From contig MWDF01000019.1 in assembly GCA_002070415.1 (NCBI GenBank), positions 1 to 32,863 of the forward strand: a stretch of DNA of 32,863 bases. The letters run 5' to 3'. Under the pieces are notes generated by a model that saw only the letters and a program-made list of their open reading frames with translations, made no database searches and had not been told where the DNA came from. The translations under genes and the position numbers were made by a program. This document shows positions 10,850-19,188 of this stretch, in pieces. Each line of letters begins with the position of its first letter. The first letter of the stretch is position 1. The DNA comes from Firmicutes bacterium ADurb.Bin153 (GTDB lineage Bacteria; Bacillota; DTU025; MWDF01).

Positions 10850-11233
10850 CTTGCCGAGCGCGATGAGCTTCCCGCTCTCCGATGCTATGATCTCCTCCAG
10901 GCTCATGCCCAGCGTATCGCATAGGGCCGTAAGGTAGAACGCCACGCGCCCGGCCTCCTCCTCTACATGTTCCCTGCAATCGGGGCACAGCTCCCCTTCA
11001 AGATGGGTCGTCAGCTGTTCCTTGATTAGGTCGTACGGGAGGTCTTCGGGGAAGCGCTGCTTCTGGGACGCGTTTATCTTAAGGCAACCGCATGCGGTGA
11101 CGGCCTTGGTGATGGCCCTGTTCAGCCGGGCGGATGATTCGTCCAGTTTGGACATGGTATCGAGTATGCTCTTGTGGCGGAACAGGTTCTGGCGTACGGT
11201 ATCCTGGAAAGAGACCAGCGTGGGCTTGCTCAT
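10835..11233 (-). CDS. Small cytosolic Cys-containing protein (disA-linked family, often labelled DUF1573 in Clostridia)
   Basis: A 132-residue soluble protein, no signal or membrane segment. Start chosen at the ATG ending at 11233, which follows AAGGGGGTG on the minus strand; the frame extends further upstream without support. Visible landmarks are R-H-K-S-I-L-D, R-A-I-T-K-A-V-T-A-C-G-C-L, C-P-D-C-R-E-H-V-E-E-E and a C-terminal L-G-K-F-S-L. The C-G-C and C-x-x-C pairs suggest metal binding. From memory this matches a conserved protein found near disA/radA in Clostridia. Its role is unknown. Here it is the only minus-strand gene in region 1 and is tail-to-tail with disA. Confidence 0.75.
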   Translation of the reverse strand: MSKPTLVSFQDTVRQNLFRHKSILDTMSKLDESSARLNRAITKAVTACGCLKINASQKQRFPEDLPYDLIKEQLTTHLEGELCPDCREHVEEEAGRVAFYLTALCDTLGMSLEEIIASESGKLIALGKFSLR

Positions 11234-11342
11234 GGAAGGGCACCCCCTTAAGGCAGCTTCTAGCACCATTATCACGATATAGCCCCGCAATGTCAAACTT
11301 CAATGTGTCGGTTTTCACTATATCTCCGAGGGTGTTGGTACG

Positions 11343-12440
11343 ATGCAAAGGCTGTTGAAAGTAACGTTGATTGTGATCAGCTCGGTGGCCGGATACCTGG
11401 GATATCTCTTCATGACTTCCGGCAATTCCCTGCTGGCGAACCTGGACGCTTCCGACAGGAACAACCTCATGCTGGTCATGGTCCTGTGCGGGGCGCTCGT
11501 GGGTATACTGCTCGCGATCCTCGGCTCCGGGCTGGTGAAGGGCCTCAGCAGGAAGATACACGACGCGATGAGCGTGGTCAGCCTGTACGACTTCTTCATA
11601 GCGGCCATCGGGGCCATACTCGGACTGGTCGCGGCCAACCTGGTGGTCCTGCCCATAAGCGACATACCGTTCGCCGGCAGCTACATCTCGCTGGCCCTCA
11701 ACCTGCTCTCAGGCCTCCTGGGCATGATCATCGCCATATCATTGAAAGATGACATAAACGAGAGGATGAGGGGCACGATATCCGGAGGCGGCCCCGGCAA
11801 GTACGGCGGCTACAGGGCCTATTCTAGGATAGGCTCGAAGATACTGGACACCAGCAGCCTGATAGACGGAAGGGTCCTCGACATAGCAAGGAGCGGCTTC
11901 CTGGACGGGACCCTCATAGTGCCGGAGTTCATACTTAACGAGCTGCAGAAGGTGGCCGACAGCTCCGACCAGTTCAAGAGGGCACGCGGCAGGCGGGGCC
12001 TGGACGTGCTCAAGAGGATGCAGGACGACGCATCGATAGACCTTAGGATCATGCCGTTCCCGCAGGAAGACCAGGAGACGGACGCCAGCCTCATCAAGAT
12101 GTCAAGGAGCCTCTCCGCCGCCGTGGTGACCACGGACTACAACCTCAACAAGGCCGCCACGCTGCAAGGAAGCCTGGTGCTCAACGTGAACGAGCTTTCC
12201 AACGCGGTGAAGCCCATGGTGCTGCCGGGCGAAGAGATGAGGGTGATGGTGATAAAAGAGGGCAAGGAGCACGGCCAGGGCGTGGGCTACCTCGACGACG
12301 GCACGATGATAGTAGTCGAGGGCGCCAAGAAGATGATCGGGCACGAGCTGTCGGTGACGGTGACCAGTGTGCTGCAGACGTCTGCCGGCAGGATGATTTT
12401 CACGAAACTAAAGGAGGGAATGAGTTCGAATGGATCTTGA
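11343..12440 (+). CDS. PIN/TRAM domain membrane protein (YacL-like)
   Basis: A 365-residue membrane protein with four N-terminal transmembrane segments (about 4-24, 42-62, 82-101, 112-134). A cytosolic PIN nuclease-like domain begins with K-I-L-D-T-S-S-L-I-D-G-R. Acidic residues typical of PIN domains are at Asp169, Glu200, Asp247 and Asp265. A C-terminal TRAM RNA-binding domain follows from about 290. This is the YacL/PilT-like protein normally found between disA and ispD in Gram-positive bacteria. Its 3' end overlaps ispD by 11 bp, indicating translational coupling. Nuclease activity on RNA is predicted from the family, not shown. Confidence 0.92.
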   Translation: MQRLLKVTLIVISSVAGYLGYLFMTSGNSLLANLDASDRNNLMLVMVLCGALVGILLAILGSGLVKGLSRKIHDAMSVVSLYDFFIAAIGAILGLVAANLVVLPISDIPFAGSYISLALNLLSGLLGMIIAISLKDDINERMRGTISGGGPGKYGGYRAYSRIGSKILDTSSLIDGRVLDIARSGFLDGTLIVPEFILNELQKVADSSDQFKRARGRRGLDVLKRMQDDASIDLRIMPFPQEDQETDASLIKMSRSLSAAVVTTDYNLNKAATLQGSLVLNVNELSNAVKPMVLPGEEMRVMVIKEGKEHGQGVGYLDDGTMIVVEGAKKMIGHELSVTVTSVLQTSAGRMIFTKLKEGMSSNGS

Positions 12441-13149
12441 AACCCAAAAGGGCGGCCTCAAGTGCGCGGCCATCGTCGTAGCGGGGGGTTCGGGGCTGAG
12501 GATGGGCTCCAACATCCCGAAGCAGTTCCTTAAGATAGCGGGCAAGCCGATCATGTGGTGGACGCTTAAGAAGTTGTCGGAGAGCGGCCTTTTCGACGAG
12601 ATAGTGCTCGTACTACCCCAGGGCTGGCTTTCCAGGGCGGAGGAATTGCTGGACGGGCTGGCCCTTGGGGCGAGGGTCGCGGAAGGGGGGCCCAGAAGGC
12701 AGATATCTGTCCTGAACGGCCTCACCGAGACGGATGATGACATCGACATCGTCCTGGTGCACGACGCGGTCAGGCCCTTCGTAAGGAAGAAGACCCTGTC
12801 GGACGTGATGGAAGCGGCGGCAAAGTACGGCGCCGCGACGGCCGCGATGCCGGCCAAGGAGACGATAGGCGTTTCCAACGACGGCGAAGTCCTAAGCGAG
12901 GTGCCGGAAAGGTCGAGGCTGTGGCATGTCCAGACGCCCCAGGCCTTCAGGAGGGACATACTGCTGGAGGCCCACAAGGAAGGGCTGGAAGCCGCGACCT
13001 ACGCCACGGACGACTGCCAGCTCGTGATGAGGCGCGGCATAAGGCCCGCCATCGTCCACGGATCCGAGGAGAACCTCAAGATCACCAGCCCCATGGACCT
13101 CATGATAGCCGAGCAGATCGCGATGAGGAGGGGGACCGAGGATGAATAG
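12430..13149 (+). CDS. ispD: 2-C-methyl-D-erythritol 4-phosphate cytidylyltransferase
   Basis: Third enzyme of the non-mevalonate isoprenoid pathway, coupling MEP with CTP. The 239-residue protein has the nucleotide-binding loop A-G-G-S-G-L-R-M-G at 18-26, followed by K-Q-F-L. Further motifs are the family signature V-L-V-H-D-A-V-R-P-F, the A-K-E-T-I-G segment, T-P-Q-A-F-R and T-D-D-C-Q-L-V. AAGGAGGG at 12410-12417 precedes the ATG, which lies inside the end of the PIN/TRAM gene. It overlaps ispF by 8 bp. Its product CDP-ME needs IspE before IspF can act; ispE is not in this window. Confidence 0.96.
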   Translation: MDLETQKGGLKCAAIVVAGGSGLRMGSNIPKQFLKIAGKPIMWWTLKKLSESGLFDEIVLVLPQGWLSRAEELLDGLALGARVAEGGPRRQISVLNGLTETDDDIDIVLVHDAVRPFVRKKTLSDVMEAAAKYGAATAAMPAKETIGVSNDGEVLSEVPERSRLWHVQTPQAFRRDILLEAHKEGLEAATYATDDCQLVMRRGIRPAIVHGSEENLKITSPMDLMIAEQIAMRRGTEDE

Positions 13150-13633
13150 GCTACTGGGCCTTAAGGTTTCCCTGGGATACGATTCCCACAGGATCGCAAA
13201 GGACAGGCGGCTGATACTCGGCGGTGTGGAGATCCCAGGGGAGGCGGGACTTGCCGGGCATTCGGACGCTGACGTCCTGTGCCATGCAGTCACCGACGCC
13301 CTGGCGGCGTCTTCCGGGCTAGGCGACATAGGCAGGATGTTCCCCGAGGACGACCCCGAGTACGAGGGGGCTGACAGCCTGAAGCTTCTCGAGAGGACCT
13401 GCCGCGTCGCTAAGGACATGGGCTACAGGGTCATAAACTGCGACTGTACGCTCATCGCGGAAAAGCCCAGGATCGCCGGCTTCGCCGACATAATGGCCAG
13501 GAACATCGCCTCGGCCTTGGGGCTCGAGGAAGGTTCGGTCAGCGTGAAGGGGAAGACGAACGAGGGCATGGACAGCGTAGGAAGAGGTGAGGGCATGGCC
13601 GCCTATGCGGTCATGCTGGTCATAAAAGATTGA
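13142..13633 (+). CDS. ispF: 2-C-methyl-D-erythritol 2,4-cyclodiphosphate synthase
   Basis: Cyclises CDP-ME-2-phosphate to MEcPP in the MEP isoprenoid pathway; a trimer with zinc at each active site. The 163-residue protein has the zinc-binding D-S-H (Asp14, His16) in L-G-Y-D-S-H-R, the S-D-A-D-V-L-C-H-A signature with the third zinc ligand, G-D-I-G-R-M-F-P, and the C-terminal K-G-K-T-N-E-G-M-D segment. The start overlaps the end of ispD by 8 bp, so expression is coupled. A strong intrinsic terminator follows 16 bp after the stop and closes this operon. Confidence 0.96.
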   Translation: MNRLLGLKVSLGYDSHRIAKDRRLILGGVEIPGEAGLAGHSDADVLCHAVTDALAASSGLGDIGRMFPEDDPEYEGADSLKLLERTCRVAKDMGYRVINCDCTLIAEKPRIAGFADIMARNIASALGLEEGSVSVKGKTNEGMDSVGRGEGMAAYAVMLVIKD

Positions 13634-13648
13634 TCGGAGCCTTTGCGG

Positions 13649-13680
13649 AAGGCGCCGGTGAGGAAAACCGGCGCCTTTTT
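13649..13680 (+). terminator. Intrinsic terminator after ispF
   Basis: AAGGCGCCGGT at 13649-13659 pairs perfectly with ACCGGCGCCTT at 13667-13677 around a 7-nt loop and runs into TTTTT. It is the clearest rho-independent terminator in the window. Confidence 0.92.
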
Positions 13681-13718
13681 GTTGTATTATAGGCTTAAGT
13701 CAACTGTGAGGTGTACGA

Positions 13719-14750
13719 ATGAGGAAGTTGTTTGCATTGGCCTTGGCGACGCTTGTCATCATGGGGGCCTTCGGGGCTTCAATGGCGGCCGATTGGGCCC
13801 AGGGCATGGTCCTGGGATTCGGCGAGAAGCTGACGGCGCCGCAGCAGTCCATATTGAAAGTTCAGCTGGGAGCTTCCACGCAGAGCGGCACCGAAAGCCA
13901 GGGGGAGGCCGTGGAGCCGGTCGTGGTGTCGATGAAGGACGAGGCCTCGCCTTTTACGGGGCTTCTCGACGATGCCGGCATGGGGCCGAAGGGCGTATCG
14001 GGCGCTTTCGTAAAGGGTGCCGAACAGGGCGCCGGGATCTGGGTGACCTCCTCGAACTGCGACTATGTCCCGGTCGTGTACGCGAACGCGTTCTATACGG
14101 CGGGGATGCGCGACGCGGTGATGAGCCTGAGCTCGGCGGAGCCGGTGAGGGGCATGATGGTGTTCGGCGTCGCGATAAAGGCCTACGAGAAGCTCAAGGG
14201 CACCAAGCTGGACGGCAAGGACGTCAAGCTGGCAGCCGAGGAGATGTTGCTGACCGCTGGGCTGGGCGATGCGATAGGGCACATGGAGATGGCCGCCGAG
14301 GTCGTGGCCTACGCCAAGGAACTGGCCGCGAAGGACGCCGCTCTGGACGCCGCCGCTCTGGCGGGTATCATGCGGGAGAGGCTTGCGCTGTATGAGAGGG
14401 AGGCGGACGAGGCCGCGCTCAAGGACATATCAGCGTACGTCGTGAAGTACGCAAAAGGCGGCAAAGACCGTTCCGACATGCCCGCACAGCTCGCCACGCT
14501 GAGGGCCGAGCAGCTATGGCTGGTGGAGCCCAAGGAGAGGATGGTCGACGAGCAGGTCCTCGCCGAGGCGGACAAGGAGCTGCAGGACATAATCGGCTAC
14601 CTTGAGAAGGAACAGGTTAAGCAGTCGTTTTATAAGAGGAACTCAAGCTGGCTCATGCCGGTGGGGCTCGTGGTGGTGGCGGCTGCGCTTTCGATACTGA
14701 TCGCGTATATCCAGACGAGGCCCAAGAAGACCGCAAAGAAGCAGGGCTAG
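13719..14750 (+). CDS. DUF1002 (YpuA-like) exported, membrane-anchored protein
   Basis: A 343-residue protein with an N-terminal signal peptide (about 1-23, ending A-S-M-A-A) and a C-terminal transmembrane helix (about 307-326) followed by a Lys/Arg-rich tail. The bulk of the protein is therefore outside the cell, anchored at its C-terminus. The opening W-A-Q-G-M-V-L-G-F-G-E-K-L and the G-A-G-I-W-V-T...Y-V-P-V-V-Y-A-N-A-F-Y-T-A-G-M pattern match the DUF1002/YpuA family. Its function is unknown in all members I know. ATG 13719 follows GAGGTG. It sits between the ispF terminator and cysS, where this family is not usual. Confidence 0.8.
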   Translation: MRKLFALALATLVIMGAFGASMAADWAQGMVLGFGEKLTAPQQSILKVQLGASTQSGTESQGEAVEPVVVSMKDEASPFTGLLDDAGMGPKGVSGAFVKGAEQGAGIWVTSSNCDYVPVVYANAFYTAGMRDAVMSLSSAEPVRGMMVFGVAIKAYEKLKGTKLDGKDVKLAAEEMLLTAGLGDAIGHMEMAAEVVAYAKELAAKDAALDAAALAGIMRERLALYEREADEAALKDISAYVVKYAKGGKDRSDMPAQLATLRAEQLWLVEPKERMVDEQVLAEADKELQDIIGYLEKEQVKQSFYKRNSSWLMPVGLVVVAAALSILIAYIQTRPKKTAKKQG

Positions 14751-14802
14751 AGGACACAGGAGGCGGCACAGGGCCGCACGGCAGGATCCGGAGGGTATGA
14801 GA

Positions 14803-16293
14803 ATGGCGATAAAGATATACAACACGATGACGAGGCGCAAGGAGGATTTCAAGCCGTATGTCGAGGGCAGGGTCGGCATGTATTGCTGCGGGCCGACGGT
14901 GTACGACTACTTCCACATAGGAAACGCCAGGGCGTTCGTCGTTCCCGACATGGTCAGGAAGTACCTCAAGTTCAGAGGGTATGACGTGACGTACGTGCAG
15001 AACGTGACGGACATCGAGGACAAGATAATAAACAGGGCGAAGGAACGCGGAGTGACGACGGACGACATCGTGAGGCAGTACACCAAGGCGTTCTTCGAGG
15101 ACAGGGCCGCGCTGGGCGTCGGGGCCCCGGATTACCAGCCGAGGGCGACCGAACACGTAAAGGACATCGTCGGCATGGTCGAGGGGATAATAAAGAAGGG
15201 GCATGCCTACGTGAGCGGGGGGGACGTCTATTTCGACGTTTCCAGCTTCAGCGGATACGGCAAGCTCTCCGGCCAGAACCCGGACGACCTAAAGGCGGGC
15301 GCCAGGGTGGACATCTCCGAGCACAAGGACGATCCGCTGGATTTCGTGCTCTGGAAAGGGGCCAAACCGGGCGAACCGTCGTGGGACAGCCCGTGGGGGC
15401 CCGGCAGGCCCGGCTGGCACATAGAATGCTCCGTCATGTCGGCGGGATACCTGGGCGGGCATGTGGACATCCACCTGGGTGGGAGCGACCTAGTGTTCCC
15501 GCACCACGAGAACGAGATCGCGCAGAGCGAGAGCTTCGGCGGGGAAGAGTTCGTGAAGTACTGGATGCACAACGCCATGGTGAACGTCGACGGCGAGAGG
15601 ATGGGCAAGTCCATGGGCAACTTCTTCACGGTGAGGGACATCCTGAAGAAGTACCCCGGCAAGATAGTGCGCTACTACCTCGTGGCCAGCCACTACAGGC
15701 AACCGATCAGCTTCGGGCTGGACGAGCTGGACATGTGCGCAAGGGCCCTCGCAAGGCTGGAGGACAGCATAATCAATGCGATGAAGGCGATGGGGCTAGG
15801 ACCCGACGACGTTACGCGATCCTTGGAAGCGGGCGCGCCCGGCATAGGGGACGCCCAGGCGAAGGGCCTGGTGAAGGCGGCGGATTCCGCCGTCTCTTCG
15901 TTCGTCGAATTCATGGACGACGACTTCAACACCTCCGGGGCCATGTCCGCCCTGCACGAGCTCGCGCGTGCGATTAATGCATTCGTGGCGCTCGGGTCCA
16001 GGGAGGAGGAGGCTTCCTTGGCGGCGGCATACGCCATGGGCAAGCTGTGGAAGATGGGCAATGTCCTGGGATTCATGGACGATGTGACCCTCAGGGCCGA
16101 CGCCGCTGCCGGCCTGGGAGACGGGGAGGGACTCACTGGCCCCCTGATGGAGCTGGTCCTTAGGATAAGGGCGGAGGCCAGGGCGAAGAAGGATTGGGCG
16201 CTCTCGGATTTCATAAGGGACGGCCTAAAGGATCTGGGAGTGACGGTGGAGGACACGAAGGACGGAGCGAGGTGGAAGCTTGAGCGCAAGTAG
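14803..16293 (+). CDS. cysS: Cysteinyl-tRNA synthetase
   Basis: Charges tRNA-Cys with cysteine. Start set at ATG 14803, since GGAGGG at 14790-14795 is well spaced from it; another ATG at 14797 is too close to the SD. 496 residues. The class I HIGH motif is H-I-G-N, preceded by the zinc-binding Cys in Y-C-C-G-P-T. The zinc site continues in W-H-I-E-C and H-H-E-N-E. The KMSKS loop reads R-M-G-K-S-M-G-N, keeping the second Lys but replacing the first Lys by Arg and the first Ser by Gly. The anticodon-binding C-terminal region is present. It overlaps the next gene by 14 bp, forming cysS-mrnC-rlmB. Confidence 0.97.
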   Translation: MAIKIYNTMTRRKEDFKPYVEGRVGMYCCGPTVYDYFHIGNARAFVVPDMVRKYLKFRGYDVTYVQNVTDIEDKIINRAKERGVTTDDIVRQYTKAFFEDRAALGVGAPDYQPRATEHVKDIVGMVEGIIKKGHAYVSGGDVYFDVSSFSGYGKLSGQNPDDLKAGARVDISEHKDDPLDFVLWKGAKPGEPSWDSPWGPGRPGWHIECSVMSAGYLGGHVDIHLGGSDLVFPHHENEIAQSESFGGEEFVKYWMHNAMVNVDGERMGKSMGNFFTVRDILKKYPGKIVRYYLVASHYRQPISFGLDELDMCARALARLEDSIINAMKAMGLGPDDVTRSLEAGAPGIGDAQAKGLVKAADSAVSSFVEFMDDDFNTSGAMSALHELARAINAFVALGSREEEASLAAAYAMGKLWKMGNVLGFMDDVTLRADAAAGLGDGEGLTGPLMELVLRIRAEARAKKDWALSDFIRDGLKDLGVTVEDTKDGARWKLERK

Positions 16294-16705
16294 CTTCGCC
16301 CCGGCAGAGCTTCCTGCTCTGGTGCTTGCTTACCTGGGGGATGTGGTCTGGGAGGCGTACGTAAGGAGGAGGCTGGTCAAGGAGGCCGGGATAAGGGTGA
16401 CTGCGAGGGCCTTGCACGAGAAGGCCCTGAAGATGGTGAGCGCGACGGCCCAGGCCTCTGTCCTGAAGGATTTCGAAGGAGCGCTTACGGATGAAGAGCT
16501 GGCCGTTATGAAAAGGGGCAGGCGGACGAGGCCGAGGCGCGCGAACAGGCCTTCCACCATGTCAGAGTACAGGAACAGCACGGGTTTCGAAGCGCTCCTT
16601 GGCTATTTGGATCTAAAGGGAGAGGAGTCGAGGCTGGACGAGCTGATGGGGCTCGCCTACGACCTTGAGATCGCAGGATATGAGGGAGACAAGACAGGGG
16701 AATAG
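16280..16705 (+). CDS. mrnC: Mini-ribonuclease III
   Basis: RNase III-like enzyme without the double-stranded RNA-binding domain. It matures 23S rRNA in Gram-positive bacteria, usually with ribosomal protein L3. 141 residues, a typical size. Start TTG 16280, preceded by GAGGTGG and inside the end of cysS. The RNase III core is visible as L-A-Y-L-G-D-V-V-W-E with catalytic Asp and Glu. The conserved basic loop R-R-T-R-P-R-R-A-N follows, then the second acidic motif G-F-E-A-L-L-G-Y-L. It overlaps the start of rlmB, the usual order in Bacillus-type clusters. Confidence 0.92.
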   Translation: MSASSFAPAELPALVLAYLGDVVWEAYVRRRLVKEAGIRVTARALHEKALKMVSATAQASVLKDFEGALTDEELAVMKRGRRTRPRRANRPSTMSEYRNSTGFEALLGYLDLKGEESRLDELMGLAYDLEIAGYEGDKTGE

Positions 16706-17513
16706 AGGATACCGCCCGGATGATCCGCTGAAGGCGGTGCGACCCGCCCGGATCGGAGGGCAGGCGCAAGAGGAGGACAGGGACGTACTCCTCGGCCCCA
16801 GGGCCGTCAAGGAGGCATTCGCGGCAGGCAGGCAGATAAACAAGGTCGTCCTTGCGAAGGGCTGCGGCAGCGCGGATGCCGAGTCAGAGATCCGGGCCCT
16901 GGCAAAGGAGGCCGGCGTACCGGTGCAGCTTGTGGAAAGGGCCGCGCTGGAAAGGATTTCCTCCGGGGAGAACCATCAAGGAATCGTAGCTTTCGTCGCC
17001 CCCTACAAGTACGCAGAACTTGAAGACCTCATCAATTTAGGGCTGGCACGCAGCAGGCCTCTCTTTTTGGTGCTGCTTGACGGTATAATGGATCCAGGGA
17101 ACCTCGGATCCGTAATCAGGACGGCGAATGCCGCCGGCGCCGACGGCGTCGTCATAACGGCGAGAAGGTGCGCACAGGTCAACTCCGCCGTGGCAAGGTC
17201 AAGCGCAGGGGCTTTGGAGCATACCCCCGTAGCTCGTGTGAGCAACCTCAACTATGCGATAGACAAGCTGAAGAGCCAGGGCATATGGGTCGCCGGGCTG
17301 GATATGGACGCTTCGCAGACGATCTGGGAGGCGGACCTGAAAGGACCGTTGGCGGTGGTCATAGGCTCCGAAGGGGCGGGGATGTCCAGGCTCGTGGGGG
17401 AAAGATGCGACTTCATGCTGCGCATTCCCATGTCAGGCGAGATATCGTCCCTTAACGCCGCGGTGTCCTTTGCGATCGTGGCATATGAAAGGGTAAGGCA
17501 GAGAGGGGTTTGA
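16680..17513 (+). CDS. rlmB: 23S rRNA (guanosine-2'-O)-methyltransferase RlmB / TrmH family
   Basis: SPOUT-fold RNA ribose methyltransferase. About 277 residues from ATG 16680; a TTG at 16665 and a GTG at 16737 are alternatives, and no strong SD decides. An N-terminal substrate-binding domain starts at L-G-P-R-A-V-K-E-A-F. The catalytic domain has motif 1 D-P-G-N-L-G-S-V-I-R-T, motif 2 G-S-E-G-A-G-M-S and motif 3 I-P-M-S-G-E-I-S-S-L-N-A, which form the trefoil knot and AdoMet site. It overlaps mrnC. In related genomes yacP (NYN nuclease) usually follows; here sigH comes next and yacP is absent. Confidence 0.93.
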   Translation: MRETRQGNRGYRPDDPLKAVRPARIGGQAQEEDRDVLLGPRAVKEAFAAGRQINKVVLAKGCGSADAESEIRALAKEAGVPVQLVERAALERISSGENHQGIVAFVAPYKYAELEDLINLGLARSRPLFLVLLDGIMDPGNLGSVIRTANAAGADGVVITARRCAQVNSAVARSSAGALEHTPVARVSNLNYAIDKLKSQGIWVAGLDMDASQTIWEADLKGPLAVVIGSEGAGMSRLVGERCDFMLRIPMSGEISSLNAAVSFAIVAYERVRQRGV

Positions 17514-17538
17514 TGCGCAGGCATGCTTACAGAATCGA

Positions 17539-17567
17539 TTGACTTGCCTTGAAGCAGGAAGTACAAT
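17539..17567 (+). promoter_or_regulatory. Sigma-70-type promoter for sigH
   Basis: TTGACT at 17539-17544 and TACAAT at 17562-17567 are 17 bp apart, about 50 bp before the sigH start. The sigma factor gene thus seems to have its own vegetative promoter in addition to read-through from rlmB. Confidence 0.7.
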
Positions 17568-17615
17568 TCTTACCAAATTGAGGGGACTCTAAGCTCCAAT
17601 CCCAGGAGGTGCAAA

Positions 17616-18257
17616 TTGACCGATCTGAAGGAAGAAGCAAACCAGGGATTCAACGAGCTTACCGACGAAGCGATAGTAGAGTACGCCAGAGAAGGAAGTA
17701 CCGAAGCCGCTGAATACCTTATACATAAGTACAAGAATTTCGTCCGTTCCAAGGCGAGGTCGTATTTCCTTGTCGGGGCGGACCGCGAAGACATAATACA
17801 GGAAGGCATGATCGGCCTTTACAAGGCAATAAGGGATTTCAGGAGCGACAAGCAGGTCTATTTCAGGTCGTTTGCGGAACTCTGCGTTACCAGGCAGATA
17901 ATCACCGCTATAAAGACTGCGACGAGGCAGAAGCACATACCTCTCAACTCGTACGTGTCGCTCAACAAACCCATCTATGACGAGGAATCCGACAGGACCC
18001 TAATGGATGTGCTGTCGGGTAATCACATAGCCGATCCGGAAGAGATGATAATCAGCCGGGAAGAGATGCAGGACATGGAATCGGAGATGACCGGATCGCT
18101 TTCCGACCTAGAGATGAAAGTCCTCCTCTCGTACCTGGACGGCAGGTCCTACCAAGAGATCGCCGACGACCTGGACCGGCACATCAAATCCATCGACAAC
18201 GCGCTGCAGAGGATCAAGCGCAAGGTCGAGAAATACCTGGAGAAAAGGGCGAAATAA
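17616..18257 (+). CDS. sigH: RNA polymerase sigma factor SigH (sigma-30 type)
   Basis: Alternative sigma factor that in Bacillus and clostridia drives early stationary-phase, competence and sporulation genes; in non-spore-formers the regulon differs. 213 residues. Start TTG 17616 with AGGAGGT at 17604-17610. Region 2 is seen as D-I-I-Q-E-G-M-I-G-L-Y-K-A and F-R-S-F-A-E-L-C-V-T-R-Q-I. Region 4 appears as L-S-D-L-E-M-K-V-L followed by S-Y-Q-E-I-A and the recognition helix near K-S-I-D-N-A-L-Q-R. It lies at the expected place after rlmB and is closed by its own terminator. Whether the organism sporulates cannot be told. Confidence 0.93.
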   Translation: MTDLKEEANQGFNELTDEAIVEYAREGSTEAAEYLIHKYKNFVRSKARSYFLVGADREDIIQEGMIGLYKAIRDFRSDKQVYFRSFAELCVTRQIITAIKTATRQKHIPLNSYVSLNKPIYDEESDRTLMDVLSGNHIADPEEMIISREEMQDMESEMTGSLSDLEMKVLLSYLDGRSYQEIADDLDRHIKSIDNALQRIKRKVEKYLEKRAK

Positions 18258-18271
18258 CGGAGAGAATCCGC

Positions 18272-18312
18272 GGCCTGGGCCGTATGTATGCGGCCCCGGC
18301 CTTATCTTTTAT
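18272..18312 (+). terminator. Intrinsic terminator after sigH
   Basis: An 11-nt arm at 18272-18282 pairs with 18291-18301 with one mismatch and an 8-nt loop, followed by the T-rich stretch TTATCTTTTAT. It ends the sigH unit just before the next gene's SD. Confidence 0.8.
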
Positions 18313-18323
18313 TGAGGTGGAGA

Positions 18324-18971
18324 ATGAGAGCGCCAAGATACGTACTGCTTGATGTGGACAATACCCTGTATCCGAAATCCAGCGGGCTCGACAAGGTCCT
18401 GAGGAGAAGGATAATCGAATACCTGATGGACAGGCACGGCCTCACCGCGGAGGAGGCCGAAGGCGCAAGGGCCAGGTACATAAAGGAATACGGCCTTTCG
18501 TTGCCGGGCATAATAAACGATTTCGACACGGACGTCGTGGATTACATGAGGTTCATACATGATGTGGACATCGAGGAGTATATTAAGCCGAATCCGGAGC
18601 TATGCGATATGCTCGATGCCATTGACGCGGAGAAGGTGCTGTACACCAACTCCTCCGAGCAACATACGAGGAGGGTGATATCGGCTTTGGGGCTTAACAT
18701 CTCTGCTTTCGGCCATATCGTGGACTTCAGGAGTACTGGGTATATAGCCAAGCCGTTTCCTGAGAGCTTCGAAGCGATGCTGGGAATCATCGGCGCAAAG
18801 GGTGAAGAATGCGTAATGGTCGACGACATGCCGAAGACGATCATCGTGGCGAAGCAGGCTTTCGGCATGGGTACGGTGCTGGTCGACGAGGACGATGTCG
18901 CATGCTGCACCGAAGCGGACAGGAAGATCAAGAGGATTGGCGAGCTCAAGCAGGCGATATATCCAGTCTAG
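18324..18971 (+). CDS. HAD-superfamily hydrolase, pyrimidine 5'-nucleotidase-like
   Basis: A 215-residue cytosolic phosphatase. Start at ATG 18324, behind GAGGTGG at 18314-18320; an earlier in-frame start lies inside the sigH terminator. HAD motif I is D-V-D-N-T-L-Y-P (nucleophile Asp10, general acid Asp12), motif II T-N-S-S-E, motif III a Lys before P-F-P-E, motif IV V-D-D-M-P-K-T. The D-N-T-L-Y-P form and cap layout match the SDT1/pyrimidine 5'-nucleotidase subgroup, which dephosphorylates UMP/CMP-like nucleotides or related metabolites. Substrate is inferred from the subgroup only. Confidence 0.87.
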   Translation: MRAPRYVLLDVDNTLYPKSSGLDKVLRRRIIEYLMDRHGLTAEEAEGARARYIKEYGLSLPGIINDFDTDVVDYMRFIHDVDIEEYIKPNPELCDMLDAIDAEKVLYTNSSEQHTRRVISALGLNISAFGHIVDFRSTGYIAKPFPESFEAMLGIIGAKGEECVMVDDMPKTIIVAKQAFGMGTVLVDEDDVACCTEADRKIKRIGELKQAIYPV

Positions 18972-18984
18972 GGGCACTGGCATG

Positions 18985-19013
18985 TTGTACGGAGACGCCA
19001 CTGAGGATATAAT
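18985..19013 (+). promoter_or_regulatory. Sigma-70-type promoter for tRNA-Arg
   Basis: TTGTAC at 18985-18990 and a perfect TATAAT at 19008-19013 are 17 bp apart, 45 bp before the tRNA 5' end. Confidence 0.8.
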
Positions 19014-19058
19014 AATTATGTTTCGCTGAAAGGCGAGGGCTCTCGCGGGCTTTCATAT

Positions 19059-19134
<76 letters not shown>

Positions 19135-19161
19135 AAAATAATGCCGGCTAGGAAAATAAAT

Positions 19162-19188
19162 GCGATGACTCAAGTCATCGCGTTTTTT
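19162..19188 (+). terminator. Intrinsic terminator after tRNA-Arg
   Basis: GCGATGAC at 19162-19169 pairs with GTCATCGC at 19174-19181 around TCAA, followed by G and six Ts. Confidence 0.92.
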
